Below are positions 1 to 5,092 of a DNA stretch of 9,697 nt, piece by piece. The stretch spans positions 1 to 9,697 of the forward strand of contig JBFGCT010000160.1 in the NCBI GenBank assembly GCA_041581055.1, given 5' to 3'. Every line of letters starts with the position of its first letter. Position 1 is the stretch's first letter. The notes below the pieces were generated by a model. That model saw nothing but the letters and a program-made list of their open reading frames with translations. It was not told the origin of the DNA and did not search any database. This DNA is from JBFGCT01 sp041581055. Lineage in GTDB: Bacteria; Actinomycetota; Acidimicrobiia; Acidimicrobiales; Ilumatobacteraceae. The position numbers were made by a program, and so were the translations under genes.

Positions 1-408
1 CCCACCCGCCAATTCGAGCAGGTCGGAGGCGGGGTTGGCGACGACCGCGACGCACTCGCCCCGGTCGACCCCATCCTGGTCGACCACCCGGCGGCCGATC
101 AGCTCGTGGACCCACAGCGCGTCCGGGTCGTCGATCGGCTCGGCGTAGAGCGTCACGTTGGTGAACGCCTCGGCCGCGGTGCGGTCGCCGATCCCCTCGA
201 AGGTGACGACGCGGCGACCGTTGGAGGCGCGCCGGCTGGCGAGGACCGAGAGGCTGCCTTCGTCGGTGTAGAGGACCGAGCCGGGGAGGAGGCGGTCGTC
301 GCGGTCGGAGACCAGTTGGACGAACACGTCGCCACGCAGACCGTGCGGGCGGCGGATGTGGCCGACCTCGAGCAGCTTCTCGGGCCGGTCGTCGGCGGTG
401 GCGTCCAT
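1..408 (-). CDS. rimM: 16S rRNA processing protein RimM (3' end cut by window edge)
   Basis: RimM is a cytoplasmic 30S maturation factor that binds ribosomal protein uS19 and helps process and fold the 16S rRNA 3' domain. I translated 136 residues from the ATG at 408-406, and the frame stays open to position 1. The family N-terminal signature is clear at residues 15-30 (VGHIRRPHGLRGDVFV). Acidic and basic strands of the RimM N-domain follow (DRDDRLLPGS, FEGIGDRTAAEAF). The linker into the C-terminal PRC-barrel is at about residues 98-118 (LWVHELIGRRVVDQDG). RimM is usually about 165-180 residues, so roughly 30-45 are missing. The start lies 25 nt after the stop of the KH gene, and I see no good Shine-Dalgarno sequence, so translation may depend on the upstream gene. 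The left-edge continuation would normally be trmD and rplS, which are not visible here. Confidence 0.93.
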   Translation of the reverse strand, partial: MDATADDRPEKLLEVGHIRRPHGLRGDVFVQLVSDRDDRLLPGSVLYTDEGSLSVLASRRASNGRRVVTFEGIGDRTAAEAFTNVTLYAEPIDDPDALWVHELIGRRVVDQDGVDRGECVAVVANPASDLLELAGG

Positions 409-433
409 GGGGGCCGTTCGGCGCCCGGCGACG

Positions 434-703
434 TCAGTCGTCGAGGAACTCGATGTCGATCTCGACATCGTCCTTGCTCGCGGCCGCCCGCGTGACGACC
501 CGGATGCTCGCCGCGGTGCGGCCGCGCCGGCCGATCACCCGGCCGAGGTCGCCGGGGCCGACACGGACGTTGAGCGCCGGCCGATGGCCGGACTCGTCGA
601 CGTCGACGGTGACCGCGTCGGGATCGTCGACGATCGATTTCACGATGTGGGCGAGGACCGCAACCGCGGTGGGGGCCACGACCTCGTTGTCGGTGTCGGT
701 CAT
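434..703 (-). CDS. khpA: KH-domain RNA-binding protein (KhpA/YlqC type)
   Basis: This 89-residue protein has a single type II KH domain. Residues 51-66 read GDLGRVIGRRGRTAAS and carry the GXXG nucleic-acid-binding loop (GRRG, residues 58-61). This matches the KhpA family found between rpsP and rimM in Gram-positive bacteria. Characterised KhpA proteins pair with KhpB/Jag, bind RNA and influence cell size and division; a KhpB partner is not in the window. Its ATG overlaps the rpsP stop in an ATGA arrangement (703-700), which predicts translational coupling. A longer frame upstream of this ATG runs through rpsP out of phase and is not real. The C-terminus is acidic (DDVEIDIEFLDD). No separate promoter is apparent, so it is probably co-transcribed with rpsP and rimM. 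Confidence 0.92.
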   Translation of the reverse strand: MTDTDNEVVAPTAVAVLAHIVKSIVDDPDAVTVDVDESGHRPALNVRVGPGDLGRVIGRRGRTAASIRVVTRAAASKDDVEIDIEFLDD

Positions 704-972
704 CTCGCGGCCTTGGCGGCTTCGAACTGCTCGATCGCGCCGGAGATCACGAGCAGCTTGCGCACCCGCTCGGTCGGCTGGGCGCCCTCGCCCAACCACT
801 TCACGATCTTGTCGTTGTCGACGTTGATCAGCGAGGGATCCTGCAGCGGGTTGTACTGCCCGAGGATCTCGATGAACCGCCCGTCGCGCGGCGAGCGCGA
901 GTCGGCCGCCACGATGCGGTACTGGGGTTGCTTGGTCTTGCCAACACGTGTGAGTCGCAGCTTCACTGCCAT
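700..972 (-). CDS. rpsP: 30S ribosomal protein bS16
   Basis: This 90-residue protein is bS16, an early-binding structural protein of the 30S subunit that stabilises the 5' and central domains of 16S rRNA. The opening residues MAVKLRLTRVGKTKQPQYRI are the family signature. They are followed by VAADSRSPRDGRFIEILGQYNP and the helical DNDKIVKWLGEGAQPTERVRKLL segment. Length and content are normal for the family. The start is supported by an AGGAG at 985-989, 12 nt upstream, and by a promoter-like element at 1012-1040. The gene heads an rpsP-khpA-rimM run, with a 4-nt overlap to khpA. This is the usual actinobacterial arrangement, but ffh is not directly upstream: a secreted-protein gene intervenes. 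Confidence 0.97.
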   Translation of the reverse strand: MAVKLRLTRVGKTKQPQYRIVAADSRSPRDGRFIEILGQYNPLQDPSLINVDNDKIVKWLGEGAQPTERVRKLLVISGAIEQFEAAKAAR

Positions 973-984
973 CTGAAATCGTCA

Positions 985-989
985 CTCCT
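985..989 (-). promoter_or_regulatory. rpsP ribosome binding site (AGGAG)
   Basis: AGGAG reads on the minus strand 12 nt before the rpsP ATG. It is a strong anti-SD match, with spacing slightly longer than usual. Confidence 0.65.
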
Positions 990-1011
990 GGTTGCGATCG
1001 AGAACGCCCGA

Positions 1012-1040
1012 AGGCTATCGCCCCCCTTCACCGTCCCCTC
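1012..1040 (-). promoter_or_regulatory. Candidate rpsP promoter
   Basis: The -10-like hexamer TAGCCT (1017-1012) fits the actinobacterial TANNNT form. A 17-nt spacer and a GAGGGG hexamer (1040-1035) lie upstream. Predicted initiation near 1005 would give a leader of about 33 nt that includes the AGGAG. The element resembles the one before ftsY, including the flanks (GGCGATAGC[C/G]TTCGG), which is the main support. The -35 hexamer does not resemble TTGACA, so the sigma factor is uncertain. Confidence 0.5.
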
Positions 1041-1079
1041 CGGGCAACCCGAACTGCGACCGCGTGCGGGCAGCGCGTC

Positions 1080-1127
1080 GCGGCGGCGACAGCCGGCACC
1101 CGGTGGGAACCGAGCGCCGACCGCCGC
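1080..1127 (-). terminator. Weak GC-rich hairpin after the LVIVD-like gene
   Basis: A 7-bp inverted repeat (1080-1086 with 1121-1127) encloses a small CACC/GGTG repeat (1097-1105). It lies just downstream of the stop of the secreted-protein gene and upstream of the rpsP promoter. There is no U-tract, and the region is rich in GCC/GGC triplets that pair by chance, so terminator function is only a suggestion. Confidence 0.2.
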
Positions 1128-1141
1128 CGGCCGCCGTCAGA

Positions 1142-2476
1142 TCAGCGGGTGAACTCCTGGGTCTGGGGGTTCAGATGGCCGAGCTTGACCGCCTTGGCGG
1201 TCTCCTTGCCGCTGAACCGGAAGACGTTGAGCCCCTCGGTGATGTTGGTCTCGTAGATGAACCCGTTGTACCAGTACGACGACCAGACACCGCCGATCTC
1301 ACAGCCGGTCCCGCCGCAGAACGGCCCGCCCGGCGGCGGGATGGCCGGCGGGTCGGAGTAGGCGAGCTCGACCGCGTTCGTCGGGTCGGTGAAGTCGACC
1401 ACGCTGGTGCCCGACTGGTAGCTGCCATGGACGAGGATGTCCTGGTCGCTGTTCATCGGGATGATGTTCAGGTTGTGCAGCGTGCAGTTCTCGATGTTCA
1501 ACTGCGGCCGCGGCAGCACCCACGTGCCGAGCAGCGCGCCGGTCGCGGTGTCGTAGAAGAAGTACGACTTGTCGGCCGCGGGGTTGCCGGCCTGGCAGTT
1601 GGCCTGGATGCCACCGCCCGGCTCGTGACCGAACACGAGCACGTCGCCGTCGTTGCTGAAGGCCGCGCTGTGACCGATCCCGACGCCGGGGACGGCGACC
1701 GACAGCAGCTGATCCGGGTTGATCAGGCTTCCCGTGCCGGTCAAAGTCCACAGCGTCCAGCCGTTGCCGCCCGCACACGCCGCCATGTTCTCGCTCCCGA
1801 GGATCACCCCGGTGTCGTGACAGTTACGTCCGGCCGGTTCGGTGCGCACGTACGCCGCCCCTCCCGGGGCGCCGAACGGCACGGTGACGACATCGACGCC
1901 GTCGCACTGGCTTCCGGAGTTGTAGACGACGAGCTGGCTGTTGGTGTGGTCGGGAACACCGGTCGCCGTGTGCGAACCACACCGGCCGGGGATCGCGCCG
2001 TTGCTCAGGTCGACCGCGGCGACGAGCACCGGATCGGCGAGGTTGGTGATGTCGAAGACGTGGAGGCCCTCGAACCCAAGGGGAACCGGTGCGCCGTCAC
2101 ATGTGGCGCCGGCCCCCGCGGGAGAGTTCCACGATCGCACGACGATGTTGTCCCACACGATCACGTCGCCCTGGTTGCCGGTACAGGAGGTGAACGACAC
2201 CTGCTTTGGATTGCCCGGCGCCGACACGTCGCGGATGTTGAACCCGAGCCACGATCCCTGCACGGCGATCTTGCCCCAGAAGGCGATGTCGGTGTGGATG
2301 TTGCCCCCACCGGCGCCGGTGAGCAGGCTGGCCGGTTCGACCAGGTGCCCCATCGAGTGCAGGTTCTTGGTGGCCGGGTCGGTGTCGTGGCCGGCCGTTG
2401 CGACCGCCGTCGGCACGACCATCGCTGCGATCGCGGCCGAAGCCGCGAGCAATCGGATTGTTCGACGTTTCATCAT
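1142..2476 (-). CDS. Secreted LVIVD-like repeat protein, probable beta-propeller
   Basis: This 444-residue exported protein has no assigned function. The N-terminus (MMKRRTIRLL, then a hydrophobic Ala/Val stretch to about residue 28) is a signal peptide, with likely cleavage after ATA before GHD. The KRRTIRL segment is weakly Tat-like. The mature part contains repeated blade-like blocks of the form location/effect plus 'D(I/V/F)(T/S) x DP': GFNIRDVSAPGNPKQV (residues 78-93), GLHVFDITNLADPVLVA (137-153), TSVVDFTDPTNAVELA (357-372) and GLNVFRFSG (415-423). This is typical of LVIVD-repeat propellers. His-centred motifs recur (H61, H169, H220, H269, H334), and ten cysteines suggest disulfides. 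A GAGGGG lies 3 nt before the first ATG but 6 nt before the second ATG (2473), so the true start may be the second. A candidate promoter lies at 2516-2521. The position between ffh and rpsP is unusual. Family assignment is moderate; enzymatic or binding role is unknown. Confidence 0.85.
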   Translation of the reverse strand: MMKRRTIRLLAASAAIAAMVVPTAVATAGHDTDPATKNLHSMGHLVEPASLLTGAGGGNIHTDIAFWGKIAVQGSWLGFNIRDVSAPGNPKQVSFTSCTGNQGDVIVWDNIVVRSWNSPAGAGATCDGAPVPLGFEGLHVFDITNLADPVLVAAVDLSNGAIPGRCGSHTATGVPDHTNSQLVVYNSGSQCDGVDVVTVPFGAPGGAAYVRTEPAGRNCHDTGVILGSENMAACAGGNGWTLWTLTGTGSLINPDQLLSVAVPGVGIGHSAAFSNDGDVLVFGHEPGGGIQANCQAGNPAADKSYFFYDTATGALLGTWVLPRPQLNIENCTLHNLNIIPMNSDQDILVHGSYQSGTSVVDFTDPTNAVELAYSDPPAIPPPGGPFCGGTGCEIGGVWSSYWYNGFIYETNITEGLNVFRFSGKETAKAVKLGHLNPQTQEFTR

Positions 2477-2479
2477 CGT

Positions 2480-2485
2480 CCCCTC
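2480..2485 (-). promoter_or_regulatory. RBS of the LVIVD-like gene (GAGGGG)
   Basis: GAGGGG lies 3 nt before the ATG at 2476 and 6 nt before the ATG at 2473. The spacing favours the second of the two adjacent start codons, or use of both. Confidence 0.5.
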
Positions 2486-2515
2486 GGTTCGCCCGCTGTT
2501 GGTTTGGTTCGGTCA

Positions 2516-2544
2516 ACCGTAGGCGCGAACGCCGGGCGATGCGA
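2516..2544 (-). promoter_or_regulatory. Candidate promoter of the LVIVD-like gene
   Basis: The -10-like hexamer TACGGT (2521-2516) matches TANNNT. The region 17 nt upstream reads TCGCAT (2544-2539), a poor -35. Initiation near 2509 would give a leader of about 33 nt containing the GAGGGG ribosome binding site, the same geometry as proposed for rpsP. Confidence 0.4.
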
Positions 2545-2564
2545 GTGGAACATGTGTCATCTCG

Positions 2565-2577
2565 GCCGCCGGGCGGC
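2565..2577 (-). terminator. Possible short ffh terminator hairpin
   Basis: A 13-nt palindrome (GCCGCC, one central base, GGCGGC on the plus strand) lies about 14 nt beyond the ffh stop. It could fold into a small GC hairpin in the ffh transcript. No U-tract follows, so this is weak. Confidence 0.22.
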
Positions 2578-2591
2578 GACGATCGGCGGCG

Positions 2592-3992
2592 CTAGCGCGG
2601 GAGGCCCGGCGGCATGCCGGGGATCCCCGACAGGTCCATCGTCGCGGGATCGAAGTCGCCGAGGCCGGGCGGCAACCCGCGCCCCTTCTTCCCCTTCTTC
2701 TTCCCGCCGCCGAGCACGCCCATCTTCTTCATCATCTTCTGCATCTCGCCGAACTGCTTGACCAGCCGGTTGACGTCGCCGACCTGCGTCCCCGATCCGG
2801 CGGCGATGCGCGCCCGCCGGCTGCCGTTGATGATCGCCGGCTGCACCCGCTCCTCGAGCGTCATCGAGCGGATGATCGCCTCGACCGGCTTGAGGTCGTC
2901 GTCGTCGATCTTGGCCCCTTTGAGCTCCTTGGGCATGCCGGGCATCATCCCCATCAGGCTGCCCAGCGAACCCATCTTCTTGATCTGCTGCATCTGCTCG
3001 AGGAAGTCGTCGAGGGTGAACTGGCCCTCCATCAGCTTGGCCGCGGCATGCTCGGCCTGCTCGCTCTCGAACGCCTGCTCGGCCTGCTCGATCAGGGTGA
3101 GCACGTCGCCCATGCCGAGGATCCGGCCGGCCATGCGATCGGGGTGGAACTGCTCGAACTCGTGAAGCTTCTCGCCGGTCGAGGCGAAGGCGATCGGCCG
3201 GCCGATCACCTCCTTGACCGACAGGGCCGCGCCGCCGCGGGCGTCGCCGTCGAGCTTGGACATGATCACGCCGTCGATGCGCAGGGTCTCGTGGAACGCC
3301 TCGGCCGTCTGCACGGCGTCCTGGCCGGTCATCGCGTCGATGACGAGGAAGGTGTAGTGCGGGTCGACGGCGCCGGAGATCAGGCGGACCTGCTCCATCA
3401 TCTGGGCGTCGATCGCCAGGCGGCCGGCGGTGTCGACGATCAGGACGTCGCGTCCGAGCCGCTTGGCCTCCTCGAGGCCGTCGGCGGCGGTGAGCACCGG
3501 GTCCTCCGGGTCGGAGAACACCGGCACGTCGATCTGCTGGCCGAGCGTCCGCAGCTGCTCGACCGCGGCCGGGCGCTGGAGGTCGGCCCCGACGAGCAGC
3601 GGCTGGCGGCCCTGCGCCTTGAACCAGGCGGCGAGCTTGGCCGAGGCGGTCGTCTTGCCGGAGCCCTGGAGGCCGGCCATCAGCACGACCGTCGGCGGCT
3701 TGGAGGCGTACGTGATCGCCAGCGTCTCGCCGCCGAGGGCGCGTGTCAGCTCGTCGTTGACCGCCTTGACGACCTGCTGGCCGGGGTCGAGGGCCTGCGA
3801 GCGGGTCGCCCCGATGGCGTGCTCGCGGATGCGGTTGCAGACCGACCGTACGACGGTGACGTTGACGTCGGCGTCGAGGAGCGCCGTGCGGATCTCCTTC
3901 ATCACCTCGTCGACGTCGGCTTCGGTGAGGCGCCCCTTGCCGCGGATCTTCTTGACGATCCCCTCGAGGCGGTTGGACAGGTTGTCGAACAT
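2592..3992 (-). CDS. ffh: Signal recognition particle GTPase Ffh
   Basis: Ffh (SRP54) binds 4.5S/SRP RNA and the signal sequences of nascent membrane and exported proteins, then docks with FtsY. The protein is 466 residues. The N-domain helices span about 1-95. The G-domain has the P-loop GLQGSGKTT (107-115), DLQRPAA (137-143), DTAGR (187-191) and SKLDGDARGGAALS (245-258); the base-specificity motif is SKLD rather than the commoner TKLD. The methionine-rich M-domain spans about 320-428, with the RNA-binding segment SRRARIAAGSGTQVGDVNRL (391-410), then FGEMQKMMKKMG. The tail is Lys-rich (KKKGKKGRG, 431-439) and ends in a Gly/Pro/Met-rich stretch. The ATG at 3992 begins the canonical MFDNLSNRLEGI. 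No SD precedes it; a TAACCT -10-like element ends 9 nt upstream, so the mRNA may be leaderless. The upstream neighbour is a secreted protease gene, 58 nt away. Confidence 0.98.
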   Translation of the reverse strand: MFDNLSNRLEGIVKKIRGKGRLTEADVDEVMKEIRTALLDADVNVTVVRSVCNRIREHAIGATRSQALDPGQQVVKAVNDELTRALGGETLAITYASKPPTVVLMAGLQGSGKTTASAKLAAWFKAQGRQPLLVGADLQRPAAVEQLRTLGQQIDVPVFSDPEDPVLTAADGLEEAKRLGRDVLIVDTAGRLAIDAQMMEQVRLISGAVDPHYTFLVIDAMTGQDAVQTAEAFHETLRIDGVIMSKLDGDARGGAALSVKEVIGRPIAFASTGEKLHEFEQFHPDRMAGRILGMGDVLTLIEQAEQAFESEQAEHAAAKLMEGQFTLDDFLEQMQQIKKMGSLGSLMGMMPGMPKELKGAKIDDDDLKPVEAIIRSMTLEERVQPAIINGSRRARIAAGSGTQVGDVNRLVKQFGEMQKMMKKMGVLGGGKKKGKKGRGLPPGLGDFDPATMDLSGIPGMPPGLPR

Positions 3993-4001
3993 GCAGCGTC
4001 G

Positions 4002-4007
4002 AGGTTA
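4002..4007 (-). promoter_or_regulatory. Candidate ffh promoter -10 (near-leaderless start)
   Basis: TAACCT (4007-4002) matches TANNNT and ends 9 nt before the ffh ATG. Initiation 6-8 nt further on would fall 1-3 nt before the start codon. No SD sequence and no convincing -35 are visible. The 58-bp spacer after the protease gene otherwise holds only a short ACCCG/CGGGT inverted repeat. Confidence 0.42.
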
Positions 4008-4050
4008 CCGGCGACCACCCATCGTGCTGCGGGTGCGGAACCCGGTCGGG

Positions 4051-4941
4051 TCAGCTGTGGGCTTCGGCGATCACGTCGGCGATGAACTGCTGCGAGTGGG
4101 CGATGTCGACGCGGTAGTAGAACCCCATCGCGGCGCACGGGCTGTCGCCCCACGACGTGACCCCGACGACCACCTCGCTCCCGGCCGGCCCGCGCAGGAT
4201 CGGCCCGCCCGAATCGCCGTAGCACGTGCCCTCGTCGCCCCTCGCCTGGTTCTGCGACACCCGCAGCCACGCGTCGAGCAAGCCTTGGAAACGGCTCGAG
4301 GCGAACTGCCGCCGGTCGAGGTACTCGATGTCCCAGGGTGGCGGATCGCCGTCGAAGCTGGCGCCATAGCCGACGACGGTGAACGCCTCCCGGTTGGCGC
4401 CGTCGCGACGGCCCGGCTGACGGAGGTCATCGAGCTCACCGGGGCCGGCGTAATCCATCGGCGCGATGCCCGTGACCGCGTCCTCCAGGATGATCGCCGC
4501 GATGTCGTGGGGGTCCGACGTCGGGCCCCAGTTGTAGAGCGGGCTGTTGACGACGCGCACGATGTCGAGGCATGTGTCGCAGCGTGTCTTCGACGCGGGA
4601 GGATTGAAGTCCGACGGGTCGGCGTCGAAGCTGACCCAGATGTGCGGCCCACCGATCGGGTAGCCGTCGGCGTCGGTGATGCCGTCGGCGACCAGCCCCT
4701 CGGCGCAGTGGCCGGCGGTGAGGAAGACCTTGGGATCGATCAGCGTGCCGCTGCAGTAGATGCCGAGGCCGAACTGGGGGGCGCCGATCACCCGCCAGTC
4801 GATCATGATCGCGCCGACGGCGGGGTACTTCCCGGTCGTGTCGAACTCGCCCCATGTGATCGCCGAGGCGTTGGGGGCGCCGGCGAGCACCACCGCCGAC
4901 ACGATCACCGCACTGAACAGACGCTGGACTCGCTTCGACAT
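4051..4941 (-). CDS. Secreted chymotrypsin-fold (S1 family) serine protease
   Basis: This 296-residue exported protein belongs to peptidase family S1. The signal peptide spans residues 1-27 and ends ASA, giving a mature N-terminus ITWGEFD. The catalytic triad is visible: His78 in TAGHC (75-79), Asp146 in HDIA (145-148) and Ser244 in GDSGG (242-246). C63-C79 and C240-C269 match the conserved disulfides around His and the S1 pocket; C121 and C124 (CDTC) form an extra close pair. Counting back six residues from Ser244, the S1-floor position is Gly238 rather than the Asp of trypsin, so Arg/Lys specificity is not expected. The start at 4941 was chosen over an ATG 30 nt upstream because an AAGGAG lies 9 nt before it and the signal peptide then begins normally. 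It sits between ftsY and ffh, with its own candidate promoter. The natural substrate is unknown. Confidence 0.93.
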   Translation of the reverse strand: MSKRVQRLFSAVIVSAVVLAGAPNASAITWGEFDTTGKYPAVGAIMIDWRVIGAPQFGLGIYCSGTLIDPKVFLTAGHCAEGLVADGITDADGYPIGGPHIWVSFDADPSDFNPPASKTRCDTCLDIVRVVNSPLYNWGPTSDPHDIAAIILEDAVTGIAPMDYAGPGELDDLRQPGRRDGANREAFTVVGYGASFDGDPPPWDIEYLDRRQFASSRFQGLLDAWLRVSQNQARGDEGTCYGDSGGPILRGPAGSEVVVGVTSWGDSPCAAMGFYYRVDIAHSQQFIADVIAEAHS

Positions 4942-4950
4942 CAGGGGTAT

Positions 4951-4956
4951 CTCCTT
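4951..4956 (-). promoter_or_regulatory. RBS of the secreted protease gene (AAGGAG)
   Basis: AAGGAG on the minus strand lies 9 nt before the ATG at 4941. It decides that start against the in-frame ATG at 4971, which lies upstream of this SD. Confidence 0.75.
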
Positions 4957-4986
4957 CGATCGGTGACGCACCTGCCCGCTCCGCGA

Positions 4987-5015
4987 ATTGTAAAACGTTC
5001 AGATCCGTTTGCGTC
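4987..5015 (-). promoter_or_regulatory. Candidate promoter of the secreted protease gene
   Basis: TACAAT (4992-4987) is the best -10 match in the window. With a 17-nt spacer, the -35 position (5015-5010, GACGCA) falls inside one arm of the 17-bp inverted repeat at 5005-5058. Initiation near 4980 gives a leader of about 39 nt carrying AAGGAG. The surrounding bases (AACGTTTTACAATTC) are locally AT-rich, unlike the rest of the window. Confidence 0.55.
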
Positions 5016-5058
5016 GCGATTGTGAGCCGCATGTCGACCGAAATCGCGACGCAAACGG
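5005..5058. repeat. Perfect 17-bp inverted repeat with 20-nt centre
   Basis: The arm at 5005-5021 (CCGTTTGCGTCGCGATT) is the exact reverse complement of 5042-5058, separated by 20 nt. It lies between the ftsY stop and the protease start. As RNA it would form a strong hairpin 35 nt after the ftsY stop, followed about 10 nt later by UUUU, so it could terminate ftsY. As DNA, one arm covers the -35 region of the protease promoter, so it could be an operator. An 8-bp direct repeat, GTGAGCCG (5022-5029 and 5062-5069), brackets the right arm. It may also be a dispersed palindromic element. Confidence 0.8.
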
Positions 5059-5092
5059 GGGGTGAGCCGGGGGTCGGCCGGGGGGTGTGATG

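Noticed and set aside
434..985. 183-codon version of the KH-domain protein starting upstream of rpsP
   Set aside because: The extension runs out of phase through rpsP. The ATG at 703, in a 4-nt overlap with the rpsP stop, gives a normal-length KhpA.
992..2761. 589-codon open frame on the plus strand
   Set aside because: It is antisense to the LVIVD-like gene and the end of ffh. Its product is low-complexity Arg/Val/Gly/Asp-rich sequence with no family signature, as expected opposite high-GC coding DNA.
4942..4971. Ten-residue N-terminal extension of the secreted protease
   Set aside because: The upstream ATG lacks its own SD and would place AAGGAG inside the coding region. The ATG at 4941 has ideal SD spacing and a normal signal peptide.
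3048..5025. Two long plus-strand open frames (3048-4085 and 3430-5025)
   Set aside because: They lie opposite ffh and the protease, both of which carry complete catalytic motifs on the minus strand. No SD or recognisable domain supports them.
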